Source of the DNA: an archaeon
GTDB lineage: Archaea > Thermoproteota > Nitrososphaeria > Nitrososphaerales > Gagatemarchaeaceae
Assembly (NCBI GenBank): GCA_021819105.1
Contig: JAKASK010000004.1
Location: 53,913 to 103,290 of the forward strand
DNA: 49,378 nt
Direction: 5' to 3'
The translations under genes and the position numbers were made by a program. Shown piece after piece: positions 29,854 to 37,768 of this stretch. How positions within the stretch are numbered: the first letter of the stretch is position 1; each line of letters starts with the position of its first letter. Under the pieces are notes generated by a model. That model did no database searches, was not told the DNA's origin, and saw only the letters and a list, made by a program, of their open reading frames with translations.

Positions 29854-30890
29854 ATAACCCCTGTCGACTTCGCGAGGGAGGCCGCGGCCTTCCTGTCCAG
29901 CTTCTTCCTCGACAGGATTGTGTACCTGTCCGGGCGTATTGAGCTCGCCTTCACGAGCGACTGGATCACCTTCGAGTCGTCGATCCCGATCTGGGCCGCC
30001 TCCACGGGCGCGCCCACGTTCTTGAGCGCCGACCTCACCCTCTTCCAGCCTATGCCGTGGAGCTTTGCCATCATTATGGTCCCCATGCCACACTTTTCGC
30101 CGTGCAGCCCTGCTTCCGGCGCCACCATGTCGAGGTAGTGGCTGAATAGGTGCTCCGACCCGGAACAGGGCCTGGAGCTCCCCGCGATCCCTGCAGCCAC
30201 CCCGGTGCTTATCAGGGCCTCCACAAGGTCCCTGACCCCGTCCATTTCGAACTTCCCGAGAGTCCGCGACCGCTCGATGACGACGTTGGCGCTCATCAGC
30301 GCCAGGCTGGCCGAGTAGCTCCCGTAGTATTCACCCGTGACTCGGTGAGCCAGCTGCCAGTCCTTGACCGCGGTGAGCTTCGAAACGAGGTCGCCGCACC
30401 CTGCTGCGAGCAGCCGCCGGGGTGCGGAAGCGATCACTCCGATGTCCGCCAGTATCCCCACCGGGGGCTTCGCCATGACGGAATAGGGTCTGTCGAGCCC
30501 CTTCAGGGAGGCGAACGGACTCGAGATGCCGTCGTGCGAGGCGCTGGTGGGGACCGAATAGAAGGGCAGGTGGAGCCTGAACGCGGCGAGCTTCCCCACG
30601 TCGACGCTCTTGCCTCCGCCGACCCCGATTATGCAGCCGGAACCCTCCGCAGCGGACATCACCTTCCGGACGTTGGCCATGTCCGCGACGGCGACCTCGA
30701 CCCAGACGGGGGAGCCCCCCAGGGCGGCGTCGACGGTGTCCTTCACCCTGGCTGCGACGTTGGAACCGGCTGATATCACCACCTTCTTGTCGCCCGACGA
30801 GTCTTTGACGAAGTCACCGAGCTTGGAAATCACCCCGTCACCGATGAGCACCTTCGTGGGCAGCTCCATCAGATGATACATGGGGTCCAC
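29850..30890 (-). CDS. egsA: sn-Glycerol-1-phosphate dehydrogenase
   Basis: Reduces dihydroxyacetone phosphate to sn-glycerol-1-phosphate, the backbone of archaeal lipids. The 346-aa protein contains I-G-V-G-G-G-K-S-V-D-V-G-K (about residues 88-100), P-T-S-A-S-H-D-G-I-S-S-P, and the zinc-binding aspartate and histidines in A-G-C-G-D-L-V-S-K, S-G-S-E-H-L-F-S-H and G-L-H-G-E-K-C-G. The GTG start is 27 bp from CTTAAAT (30914-30920), so the mRNA should be leaderless. Confidence 0.95.
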   Translation of the reverse strand: MDPMYHLMELPTKVLIGDGVISKLGDFVKDSSGDKKVVISAGSNVAARVKDTVDAALGGSPVWVEVAVADMANVRKVMSAAEGSGCIIGVGGGKSVDVGKLAAFRLHLPFYSVPTSASHDGISSPFASLKGLDRPYSVMAKPPVGILADIGVIASAPRRLLAAGCGDLVSKLTAVKDWQLAHRVTGEYYGSYSASLALMSANVVIERSRTLGKFEMDGVRDLVEALISTGVAAGIAGSSRPCSGSEHLFSHYLDMVAPEAGLHGEKCGMGTIMMAKLHGIGWKRVRSALKNVGAPVEAAQIGIDDSKVIQSLVKASSIRPDRYTILSRKKLDRKAAASLAKSTGVI

Positions 30891-30913
30891 GAAGCGAAGC
30901 GGTCGCGGTAGTG

Positions 30914-30920
30914 ATTTAAG
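30914..30920 (-). promoter_or_regulatory. TATA box for egsA
   Basis: CTTAAAT on the minus strand, centred 27 bp from the GTG at 30890. Confidence 0.55.
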
Positions 30921-30927
30921 GCCACTG

Positions 30928-30950
30928 CGCGCCCCGACGGGCAGGGCGCG
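30928..30950. repeat. GC-rich inverted repeat between egsA and psmB promoters
   Basis: CGCGCCC, a 9-nt loop, then GGGCGCG (perfect 7-bp arms). It lies between the two divergent TATA boxes and could be a regulator site. In a GC-rich genome it may also be chance. Confidence 0.3.
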
Positions 30951-30976
30951 GTCAGGTCGGAGCGGGCCTTGGAAAG

Positions 30977-30986
30977 ATTAAATAAC
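30977..30986 (+). promoter_or_regulatory. TATA box for the psmB-aCPSF1 operon
   Basis: ATTAAATAAC predicts a start near 31007 and a leader of about 28 nt before the ATG at 31035. The leader contains GGAAGAGG, a possible ribosome-binding site. Confidence 0.5.
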
Positions 30987-31034
30987 TAACGGGAGCGCGC
31001 GGGTTCTCATCCGTTCTGGAAGAGGTTTGTGGAC

Positions 31035-31706
31035 ATGTCGAGAGATTACAACCAAGTGGGCAAGAAAACAGTGGCGTCTGCGGTGTATCACGGCACCACC
31101 ACGGTGGGCCTGGTCTGCACCGACGGCGTCGTCCTCGCCACCGACACCCGGGTGACCGCCGGGGGCTTCATCGCCCACAAGAGAGGCAAGAAGCTCCTGA
31201 AGGTCGACGACAACATCGCGATGACGATTTCAGGGGGGGTCGCCGACGCCCAGAACGTGGTCGACTCATTGAGGTACCACTGCAACCTGTACCGCATCGA
31301 GAAGGGCAGGCAGATGCCCGTGAAGGCGGCGGCCCAGGTCGTATCCAACATGCTCTTTTCGTCCAGGTACTATCCGTATATCGCGGACGTCCTGGTGGGC
31401 GGGGTCGACAGGAGCGGCGGGTCACTGTTCAATGTGGACATCTTCGGTTCCCTGAACCAGGAGAAGATGATTGCGACCGGGAGCGGTTCGCCGGTGGCCT
31501 ACGGGGTGCTCGAGTCGGAGTTCAAGGAGGGGATGACCACGGCGAAGGCATACCCGCTGGCGGCGAAGGCGATTATCGCGGCTACGAAGAGGAACGTGGC
31601 GACGGGCGACCACTTCGACGTGGCCATCCTCGACAAGGAAGGGTTCAGGGAGCTGAGCGAAGCGGAGAAGGACAAGCTCCTGGCCCAGTTCACATCTAAC
31701 AGTTAG
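31035..31706 (+). CDS. psmB: Proteasome beta subunit, catalytic
   Basis: A 223-aa beta subunit with a propeptide of about 21 residues ending in Y-H-G, then the mature N-terminus T-T-T-V-G-L-V-C-T-D-G-V-V-L-A-T-D-T-R. Catalytic Thr1, Asp17 and Lys33 (R-G-K-K-L-L) are all present, and S-G-G-V-A-D-A-Q and G-S-G-S-P-V-A-Y-G follow. It should self-process and degrade proteins in the 20S core. An in-frame GTG two codons upstream (31029) is an alternative start. aCPSF1 follows after 2 nt. The other beta subunit in the window lacks Thr1. Confidence 0.95.
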   Translation: MSRDYNQVGKKTVASAVYHGTTTVGLVCTDGVVLATDTRVTAGGFIAHKRGKKLLKVDDNIAMTISGGVADAQNVVDSLRYHCNLYRIEKGRQMPVKAAAQVVSNMLFSSRYYPYIADVLVGGVDRSGGSLFNVDIFGSLNQEKMIATGSGSPVAYGVLESEFKEGMTTAKAYPLAAKAIIAATKRNVATGDHFDVAILDKEGFRELSEAEKDKLLAQFTSNS

Positions 31707-31708
31707 TC

Positions 31709-33622
31709 TTGGAACAGAAAGCCAGCGGCGTAAGCCTGATGAGCGCTATTCTGAACAACATCCCAGCGGAGGCTCAGATCACAAGGATAGAGTACGAGGG
31801 GCCGAGGATCGCCCTCTACACCAAGAACCCCGCATATCTCCACAAGAACAGCTATGTGATATCTGAGATCGTCAACTCGCTGAAGAAGCGCGTCGTCACC
31901 AGGACAGAGAAGTCAATCAGGAAGCAGGAGAGCGACGCCAGGCAGATCCTCGAGAGGACGATCCCACCAGAGGCCGGGGCGTCCAACTACTTCTTCGACG
32001 ACGCCCTCGGGGAGATCACCGTCGAGGCAGAGGTCCCGAGGCTCCTCTCGCAGGAGGCCGGGTTCGACCTTGGGAGCCTGATGGAGCAGACGGGGTGGAA
32101 GGTGAAGGTCAGGAAGGCGCCCCACATCAAATCCACGGCAATACAGAACGTATACTTCGCGCTCAAATCCGGGAGCGAGGCCAGGGAGAAGTTCCTCCGT
32201 GACCTCGGCGAGGCGATTTTCAGGCCCAGGATGGCTACCGAGGAGCACGTCACCATCAAGACCCTCGGCGCTTTCCAGGAAGTGGGAAGGTCCTGCGTCC
32301 TTGTCGAGACCGCCGAGAGCAAGGTGCTGCTGGACTGCGGAATCCATCCGGGGTCGAGGAACACCTGGGACGCATATCCGCGCCTCGACTGGGCGGACGT
32401 CTCCCCCAACGACCTCGACGCCATAGTGGTCAGCCACTCGCACCTTGACCACATGGGTTTCGTGCCCGCCATGTACAAGTACGGCTACGACGGCCCGGTC
32501 TACTGCACCGAGCCCACGCTGCCGCTTATGACCCTGCTGCAGAACGACTTCGTGAAGATTGCCCAGATAGAAGGGGGCCGCCTGATCTACGACCAGAAGG
32601 ACATCCGCAACGAGATCCAGCATGCGATTACGCTCCCCTACGGGATGGTCACAGACATCTCCCCGGACATCAAGCTGGTGTTCAACAACGCGGGCCACAT
32701 ACTCGGGTCGGCGACCGTCCACCTGCACATCGGCGACGGTGCCCACAACATAGTGTACACCGGGGACTACAAGTATGGAAGGACCCAGCTCTTCGACTCT
32801 GCGACCTGGAACTACCCGAGGGTTGAGACTCTCATCACCGAGAGCACCTACGGCAACAAGGAGGACATCATGCCGGTCCGCGAAGAGGTGGAGATGAACT
32901 TCGTCAACTCCATCAACGGGACCCTGAAGAACGGCGGCAAGGTGCTGATCCCGACCCCCGCGGTAGGGAGGGCCCAGGAGATCCTCCTCGTGATCGACCA
33001 GTACATGAGGAACAAGGTCCTGGTGGAAGCACCGGTCTTCACGGAGGGGATGATCTCCGAGGCGACGGCGATACACGTCTCCTACGCCGACTATCTCTCA
33101 AGGGAGCTGAGGGCCAAGATCCTGGAGGAGGGGGTGAACCCGTTCAAGTCCGAGTACTTCACCGAAGTCGAACACCCCAGCGACAGGGAGGAGGCATACA
33201 GGGAGGGGCCGGCAATCATAATGGCCACGTCGGGGATGCTGGAGGGAGGCCCGGTGCTTGACTACTTCGAGCACCTCGCCCCGTCGGAGAAGAACAAGAT
33301 ACTCTTCGTGTCATACCAAGTCCAGGGGACCATCGGCCGGAGGGTCCTTGACGGCGGGAGCCAGGCCAGCCTGATGGACGAGGGCGGCAAGATCAAGATC
33401 GTGGACGTCAGAGCGTCGGTCCAGAAGGTCGACGGGTTCAGCGGCCACAGCGACTACAACCAGCTCGTGCGCTTCGTGGGGAAGGTCAGGCCGAAGCTCC
33501 AGCTGGTACTTGTCAACCACGGGGACAAGCGGAAGACGGAGAACCTCGCCTACTCGATCCAGCGGATATACAGGATACCCGCGATCCACCCTGCGGTCCA
33601 AGAAGCGATAAGGGTCTACTAG
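31709..33622 (+). CDS. aCPSF1/FttA: KH and beta-CASP ribonuclease, transcription termination factor
   Basis: A 637-aa archaeal CPSF73-like nuclease that cleaves nascent RNA 3' ends and terminates transcription. Residues about 1-145 form two KH-like RNA-binding domains. The metallo-beta-lactamase core has S-H-S-H-L-D-H-M-G (about residues 241-249), A-G-H-I-L-G-S-A, Y-T-G-D-Y-K and the C-terminal F-S-G-H-S-D and N-H-G-D. The beta-CASP insert includes T-E-S-T-Y-G and the V-G-R-A-Q-E helix. Length is standard. The TTG start lies 2 nt after the proteasome gene, indicating cotranscription. Confidence 0.96.
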   Translation: MEQKASGVSLMSAILNNIPAEAQITRIEYEGPRIALYTKNPAYLHKNSYVISEIVNSLKKRVVTRTEKSIRKQESDARQILERTIPPEAGASNYFFDDALGEITVEAEVPRLLSQEAGFDLGSLMEQTGWKVKVRKAPHIKSTAIQNVYFALKSGSEAREKFLRDLGEAIFRPRMATEEHVTIKTLGAFQEVGRSCVLVETAESKVLLDCGIHPGSRNTWDAYPRLDWADVSPNDLDAIVVSHSHLDHMGFVPAMYKYGYDGPVYCTEPTLPLMTLLQNDFVKIAQIEGGRLIYDQKDIRNEIQHAITLPYGMVTDISPDIKLVFNNAGHILGSATVHLHIGDGAHNIVYTGDYKYGRTQLFDSATWNYPRVETLITESTYGNKEDIMPVREEVEMNFVNSINGTLKNGGKVLIPTPAVGRAQEILLVIDQYMRNKVLVEAPVFTEGMISEATAIHVSYADYLSRELRAKILEEGVNPFKSEYFTEVEHPSDREEAYREGPAIIMATSGMLEGGPVLDYFEHLAPSEKNKILFVSYQVQGTIGRRVLDGGSQASLMDEGGKIKIVDVRASVQKVDGFSGHSDYNQLVRFVGKVRPKLQLVLVNHGDKRKTENLAYSIQRIYRIPAIHPAVQEAIRVY

Positions 33623-33697
33623 GGCTCCGGTATGCCAGGGAACGCCTGCGCATTCGACGCTTCTTCCCCAAGCAGGGAGGTTCATGAGAAGAGCATT

Positions 33698-33706
33698 GTT
33701 TTTAAC
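33698..33706 (+). promoter_or_regulatory. TATA box for the CBS-domain gene
   Basis: GTTTTTAAC, centred 43 bp before the TTG at 33745. The leader is about 17 nt. Confidence 0.4.
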
Positions 33707-33744
33707 CCGAACGCGGCCTAACAGGTTAGGGTGATGCATGCGGT

Positions 33745-34596
33745 TTGAGGCTCAACTTGGAAAGCGCCCTCGGCGGTCCGGCCATCGGGAAGGCATTCCC
33801 TTCTCTCTTTACGAGGTCGTCCCCCGTGGTCGAACGCGACTCCTCCCTGTTCATGGTCGCTTCGCTGTTGCGGTTCCACTGGGCCGAAGCCGCCTTGATA
33901 CTGGTGGACAGGACGAGGCCTGTGCGCGTCGGGGGCAAGGTCGCCTTCGTCGCCGGTCATCGCGTCTTGAAGTCGCTGTTCGACGCTCCCCCTAGAGACA
34001 GGTACTCGGACATGTTCAAGCCGAGCGAAGCAAACGCCGTTCTGATGCCTCCCCTCGAGTCCACTAGGACGCTCCGTGACCTCCTTCAGGTCTTCCACCT
34101 CGAAAGGTACGGCTTCACGGCCGTCACCAGCGGAAGCATGTTCTGCATGGTTGGGCTATCGGGAGTGCTGGGGCTCTTTGAAGACGGGACCCTGGACACC
34201 GGCCTCTGCGCTGAAGACGTCGCTACGCAGCCTGTCTCCGTCCCCAAGGACGCCACCCTGGGCGAGGCTCTTGGCCTGATGCTCAGGGAGCGGATCCGCA
34301 GGGTCTTCATAGGGGAGACCAAGGCGTACATCTCTGACCGCGAGGTCATAGGCTACCTGTTCAGCCCGCGGAAGCTGCAGGAGGTAAAGCGGGCCCCCGC
34401 CAAGATGTTCGAAGACAGGGTGGTGGAGGTGGGCCCGGTCGATCCCGAGGATGTCGACCCGCACCTGCCCCTCCGCGAATGCGCGAAGCTGATGGCCCGC
34501 TCCCAGGGAGGAACTCTCTGCTGTCCCCGAGGGGTCATCTCGCCCTGGGACATCGTCATGAAACCGTTCGCCTCGGGCGACCTCCTCGTGTCCTAG
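33745..34596 (+). CDS. Protein with tandem CBS-like domains
   Basis: A 283-aa protein with repeats of the CBS pattern. T-R-S-S-P-V-V-E-R-D-S-S-L-F-M-V-A and A-A-L-I-L-V-D-R form the first. A-T-Q-P-V-S-V-P-K-D-A-T-L-G-E-A-L then R-R-V-F-I-G-E-T form a later one, and a short pair is near the C-terminus (H-L-P-L-R-E-C-A-K-L-M). CBS pairs usually sense adenine nucleotides. No catalytic domain is attached, so partner and ligand are unknown. The TTG gives this frame. Another frame with ATG at 33738 is open for 85 codons but has no recognisable protein features. Confidence 0.65.
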   Translation: MRLNLESALGGPAIGKAFPSLFTRSSPVVERDSSLFMVASLLRFHWAEAALILVDRTRPVRVGGKVAFVAGHRVLKSLFDAPPRDRYSDMFKPSEANAVLMPPLESTRTLRDLLQVFHLERYGFTAVTSGSMFCMVGLSGVLGLFEDGTLDTGLCAEDVATQPVSVPKDATLGEALGLMLRERIRRVFIGETKAYISDREVIGYLFSPRKLQEVKRAPAKMFEDRVVEVGPVDPEDVDPHLPLRECAKLMARSQGGTLCCPRGVISPWDIVMKPFASGDLLVS

Positions 34597-34648
34597 GTTC
34601 GCAGCGCCGGCCGGCTGTGGCGGACGCCCGGGAAAACCCGTCGTGACC

Positions 34649-34945
34649 CTATTGGAGCCCGCGCCAGATGCGGACGCCCGGAGGGGTGATCACCACCCTC
34701 TCGTCCCCGAGCCTGGCGATGTCTCCACCGACGGAGGTGGCGAATTCGTAGAGCTGTTCCACGGACGACTTCAGCTCCTCGAGGCTCTTCTGAGCGAGCG
34801 GGGTGACCTTCAGGATGACGATGGTCTTGTTGGTCACGTCTTCCTGGATCTTGGGCAGGTCTTCGATGCTCCTGAGCGCGAGCGCCTTCAGAAGTATCTC
34901 CTTGTTCTGGCCCTCGAGCTTCCTTTCTTGCATCACTCCGGACAT
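34649..34945 (-). CDS. sepF: Archaeal cell division protein SepF
   Basis: A 98-aa protein that should anchor FtsZ to the membrane during division. The SepF core is clear: N-K-T-I-V-I-L-K-V-T-P-L, a helix with S-L-E-E-L-K-S-S-V-E-Q-L, then V-G-G-D-I-A-R-L-G and E-R-V-V-I-T-P-P-G-V-R-I. The N-terminal 20-25 residues could serve as the membrane-binding segment. FtsZ itself is not in the window. A TTAATAATAG element near 34979 is a likely promoter (leader about 8 nt). Confidence 0.85.
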   Translation of the reverse strand: MSGVMQERKLEGQNKEILLKALALRSIEDLPKIQEDVTNKTIVILKVTPLAQKSLEELKSSVEQLYEFATSVGGDIARLGDERVVITPPGVRIWRGLQ

Positions 34946-35108
34946 TTGGTGTTGTTTCTCCTTGCCTCTCGGCTATTATTAAGCATAGGGCGCCCCGCAA
35001 TTCTATCATGCTTGTGAATTAGTTAGACCGAGTTGTAGAGAATAGTTCAGAAATCGGAAATTCTGTTCTCCCAATAAATAGGAGGGGGGTCCCCGAAAGT
35101 GAACCGGG

Positions 35109-35588
35109 TCAGAGCGCCTTGTGCGCGTTCCAGAACCTGTCTCCGACGTGGTGAGAGTTCCTGATGCAACTTCCCTTTGACATTGCGGCGGCGTCAGAGC
35201 CAGACACCGCCGCGGGGCCGACGGCTACGGCCCGCCCTTTCTTCTCCTCCTTGACCACCACTATCTTCCCCGGGGCCCCCCAGTCGTCGAGCTTCCGTAT
35301 GCCCGGCCTCATCACGTCCGCTCCGTTGATGAGAAACTTGATCGCACCTTCGTCGACCACGGCCGATGGGAAGAGGGCCAGCGTTCCGGCGGACCCCAGG
35401 AAAGGGAGATACGCCTCCCCGGCCTGGATGAACTCGAACCCGTCCAAGTTCACGAACACCACCCCTTCCTCGGGCTCGGCACAGTTTGCCTGGGCTGACT
35501 TCGGGAGGCCCAGCGACAGCCCCACGGAAGACTCGATCTTCTGGATCATCTCCAAGGAGTCGCGCCTTGACAGGACCCACCTCTTCAA
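35109..35588 (-). CDS. PUA-domain RNA-binding protein (MCT-1/Tma20-like)
   Basis: A 159-aa protein of the archaeal family related to eukaryotic MCT-1/Tma20, which bind the small ribosomal subunit. The N-terminal domain (to about 75) carries E-F-I-Q-A-G-E-A-Y-L-P-F-L-G. The C-terminal PUA domain has F-P-S-A-V-V-D-E-G-A-I-K-F-L-I-N-G-A-D-V, M-R-P-G-I and K-K-G-R-A-V-A-V-G. The start is a TTG, 27 bp from the shared AT-rich box at 35611-35620, so the transcript is probably leaderless. Confidence 0.85.
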   Translation of the reverse strand: MKRWVLSRRDSLEMIQKIESSVGLSLGLPKSAQANCAEPEEGVVFVNLDGFEFIQAGEAYLPFLGSAGTLALFPSAVVDEGAIKFLINGADVMRPGIRKLDDWGAPGKIVVVKEEKKGRAVAVGPAAVSGSDAAAMSKGSCIRNSHHVGDRFWNAHKAL

Positions 35589-35610
35589 CTGGGCTCGGCG
35601 AAATGACTGC

Positions 35611-35620
35611 TTAAATAAAT
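35611..35620. promoter_or_regulatory. AT-rich promoter box shared by the PUA gene (-) and LSm gene (+)
   Basis: TTAAATAAAT. On the minus strand it is 27 bp from the PUA TTG (35588). On the plus strand transcription should begin near 35641, just before the LSm TTG at 35649. Confidence 0.5.
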
Positions 35621-35648
35621 GAGTTCAGATGGCCAGCTCAAGAGACAT

Positions 35649-35879
35649 TTGTCCGTCGACATGGCCGTCAAGGAGCTCGAGTCGAGCATGGGGAAGGTGG
35701 TCCTCATCAAGCTGAAGGGCGGGAAAGTAATCAGGGGCAACCTTCAGGGGTTCGACCAGCACATGAACCTCGCCCTCGAGAAGGCCGAAGAGGTGGCCGA
35801 GGACGGCAAGTCGAACATCCTCGGGACGCTGATCGTAAGAGGGGACAACATAATCATGGTCTCCCCGCCGCCGGACTAA
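35649..35879 (+). CDS. LSm/Sm-like RNA-binding protein
   Basis: An archaeal Sm protein that assembles into a heptameric ring and binds U-rich RNA. With the TTG at 35649 it has 76 aa, the usual size. Sm1 is K-V-V-L-I-K-L-K-G-G-K-V-I-R-G-N-L with F-D-Q-H-M-N-L-A-L, and Sm2 is L-I-V-R-G-D-N-I-I-M-V. An in-frame ATG at 35619 would add ten residues but overlaps the promoter box, so I prefer 35649 (an ATG at 35661 is also possible). Confidence 0.93.
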   Translation: MSVDMAVKELESSMGKVVLIKLKGGKVIRGNLQGFDQHMNLALEKAEEVAEDGKSNILGTLIVRGDNIIMVSPPPD

Positions 35880-35900
35880 GTGCCCTCGTCCTGAATCTAC

Positions 35901-35908
35901 TTTTATAC
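35901..35908 (+). promoter_or_regulatory. TATA box for the coiled-coil protein-rpiA operon
   Basis: TTTTATAC, centred 38 bp before the ATG at 35943. The leader of about 12 nt carries AAGGAAAAG. Confidence 0.5.
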
Positions 35909-35942
35909 TGAATCAGCCAGAGCGGAAGCAAGGAAAAGTCAC

Positions 35943-36608
35943 ATGGTCGATGTCCTCACCATAGCTATCGCGGCGGTCGTGGGGCTCGGACTCGGAGGGG
36001 TGGCTGCCTACGCGGTGTTCTACACCAGGCCGAGGGCCCAGAAGCCGGTCGCGGCCCGGCATGAGCCTGGGGCGAGGCAGGCTGAGTCGACTGTGACAAC
36101 CGCCGAGCTTGAGAAGTCCAGGAGGGAGATGAGGACGATCATGGTGGAAAGGGACCTGCTCTCTTCGGCCATGATGAAGCTCTACGAAGCCGAAAGCGAG
36201 GGGAGGATCACGAGGGAGGAGAGGGAGATGATCTCGAAGCGCTACAGCGACCAGATCAAAGACCTCCAGGCGAAGCTGAAGGACGTCGAGCTCGTGGTGG
36301 AGGTGGGAGAGCTGGAGGGCCTCAGGGGAGAGCTTGTGTCCCTCTTCGAGAGCAAGATACAGAACATCGAGACGCGCCTCGACGCAGCGAAGCAGAGGCT
36401 CGGTCCGGCCGCACCTCAGCCAGTGAAGAAGGAGGCGGCGGCCCCCAAGGTCGAGAGGGGGACGGACCTCGAGCGCGCCGTGGAACGGAGGGCGAAGCCG
36501 GAGATGAGCGAGTCGGAGAAGAGGGTCAAGGAGATCAGGGACGAAGTGATGGACGCGCTCACGCGGCTTGAACAGATAGACATCGAGAAGAAGCAGCAGG
36601 AAAGCTGA
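35943..36608 (+). CDS. Membrane-anchored coiled-coil protein of unknown function
   Basis: A 221-aa protein with one N-terminal membrane helix (about residues 4-27: T-I-A-I-A-A-V-V-G-L-G-L). A Pro/Ala linker follows, then about 80 residues of heptad-rich helix (E-L-E-K-S-R-R-E-M-R through L-K-D-V-E) including R-D-L-L-S-S-A-M-M-K-L-Y-E-A-E and R-I-T-R-E-E-R-E-M-I. A Lys/Glu/Arg-rich C-terminal part follows. The topology suggests a helical rod projecting into the cytoplasm. The function is unknown. Its stop overlaps the rpiA ATG by 1 nt (TGATG). Confidence 0.72.
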   Translation: MVDVLTIAIAAVVGLGLGGVAAYAVFYTRPRAQKPVAARHEPGARQAESTVTTAELEKSRREMRTIMVERDLLSSAMMKLYEAESEGRITREEREMISKRYSDQIKDLQAKLKDVELVVEVGELEGLRGELVSLFESKIQNIETRLDAAKQRLGPAAPQPVKKEAAAPKVERGTDLERAVERRAKPEMSESEKRVKEIRDEVMDALTRLEQIDIEKKQQES

Positions 36609-37300
36609 TGGACCGGCTCAGGGACGCTCTGAAGGGGGTGGCCAAGGAGCTCGCCAAGGCCATCACCCCCGGGATGACGCTCGGACTCGGAAGCGGGTCT
36701 ACAGTAGCTGCCCTCCTGGAAGAGCTCTCTCCCCTGGTGCTGGCCAAGGCCAAGACAGTCAACGGGGTCCCGACCTCCACCCAGATAGAGATGGTGGCCG
36801 CGAGGTGCGGCATCAACCTGGTCCCCTTCAAGGGGAGCGTCGACCTCGTGATCGACGGCGCAGACCAGGTGGACAAGGGGCTGAACCTCATCAAGGGCGG
36901 AGGCGGCGCGCTTCTGAAGGAGAAGGTGGTCATGGGGAGCGCCAGGAGGACTGCGATAGTCGCCGCCGAGAACAAGTTCGTGGGGAGGCTCTGTGACAAC
37001 GGGGTGAGGGTCCCGGTGGAGGTCCTCCCCATGGCGAGGGAGAGCGCGAAGATGAAGCTCTCGATGCTGGGTGGTGTCCCCGAGGAAAGGCTCATGCCGA
37101 AGGGGTACCCCTACTTCACCGAGAACGGGAACGTCATCCTCGACACCCTCTTCGAGCCCGTGGACGACCCCACGAGCCTAGAGGTCAGGGTGAAGTCCAC
37201 CCCCGGCGTCGCCGAAGTCGGCATTTTCACGTTCAAGCCGATCACAGTCTACAGGCTCGGGGCCGACGGAAACTACGAAGTCCTGCAATCTCACGACTAA
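36608..37300 (+). CDS. rpiA: Ribose-5-phosphate isomerase A
   Basis: Interconverts ribose-5-phosphate and ribulose-5-phosphate. The 230-aa protein has all RpiA signatures: G-L-G-S-G-S-T-V-A-A (about residues 27-36), G-V-P-T-S, V-I-D-G-A-D-Q-V-D (about 81-89), K-G-G-G-G-A-L-L-K-E-K and Y-F-T-E-N-G-N-V-I-L-D. Length is typical. It is coupled to the coiled-coil gene by the TGATG overlap. Confidence 0.95.
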   Translation: MDRLRDALKGVAKELAKAITPGMTLGLGSGSTVAALLEELSPLVLAKAKTVNGVPTSTQIEMVAARCGINLVPFKGSVDLVIDGADQVDKGLNLIKGGGGALLKEKVVMGSARRTAIVAAENKFVGRLCDNGVRVPVEVLPMARESAKMKLSMLGGVPEERLMPKGYPYFTENGNVILDTLFEPVDDPTSLEVRVKSTPGVAEVGIFTFKPITVYRLGADGNYEVLQSHD

Positions 37301-37301
37301 A

Positions 37302-37309
37302 CTTATAAC
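37302..37309 (+). promoter_or_regulatory. TATA box for the ferredoxin gene
   Basis: CTTATAAC, centred 34-35 bp before the TTG at 37340 (leader about 8 nt). Confidence 0.55.
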
Positions 37310-37339
37310 CACCTAGACGGGACGACCTTTCGACAGACA

Positions 37340-37768
37340 TTGACTCGCGATGTAGGCTACAAGTCAGCACCGATCGACCCGAACTTCCTTTCGAAACCCG
37401 ACCAGTTCCCGGTGACAGGAGAGCACAACGGGCACAAGATCAGGGCGGCAGGAGTGAGCAGGATGGACGGGGAGGGAAAGCCCTACCCGACAGCCAACGG
37501 GATCCATGGGAGCCAGGTGGCTGTAGACTGGGAGTCCTGCGTGGCCGACGGGGTCTGCATGGACGTCTGCCCTGTCTTCGTCTTCGAGTGGCTGCTCAAC
37601 CCCGGCCAGGCCGGCACGGGGAAAGACAAGATCCTGGAGCAAGGGGGCGAGGAGTGGAACGGCTACAGGAGCGACAAGTGCGAGCCCATCAGGGAGATGG
37701 ACTGCATCTTCTGCATGGCATGTGAGACTAGCTGCCCGACCCAGTCAATCAAGATTACTCAACCTTAG
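37340..37768 (+). CDS. Zinc-containing 7Fe/8Fe ferredoxin (Sulfolobus/Thermoplasma type)
   Basis: A 142-aa low-potential electron carrier. The N-terminal extension holds the zinc-site histidines in G-E-H-N-G-H-K and G-I-H-G. Cluster I ligands are in C-V-A-D-G-V-C-M-D-V-C-P, where the Asp in place of a cysteine usually gives a [3Fe-4S] cluster. Cluster II is C-I-F-C-M-A-C-E-T-S-C-P. Between the two (about residues 85-120) there is an extra loop relative to the 104-aa Sulfolobus protein, so it is longer than normal. It probably serves 2-oxoacid oxidoreductases and the FNR at 3.9 kb. Confidence 0.92.
   Translation: MTRDVGYKSAPIDPNFLSKPDQFPVTGEHNGHKIRAAGVSRMDGEGKPYPTANGIHGSQVAVDWESCVADGVCMDVCPVFVFEWLLNPGQAGTGKDKILEQGGEEWNGYRSDKCEPIREMDCIFCMACETSCPTQSIKITQP

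Noticed and set aside
33738-33995. An 85-codon frame overlapping the start of the CBS-domain gene
   Set aside because: It begins with an ATG close to the promoter, but the other frame encodes CBS repeats and runs 283 codons.
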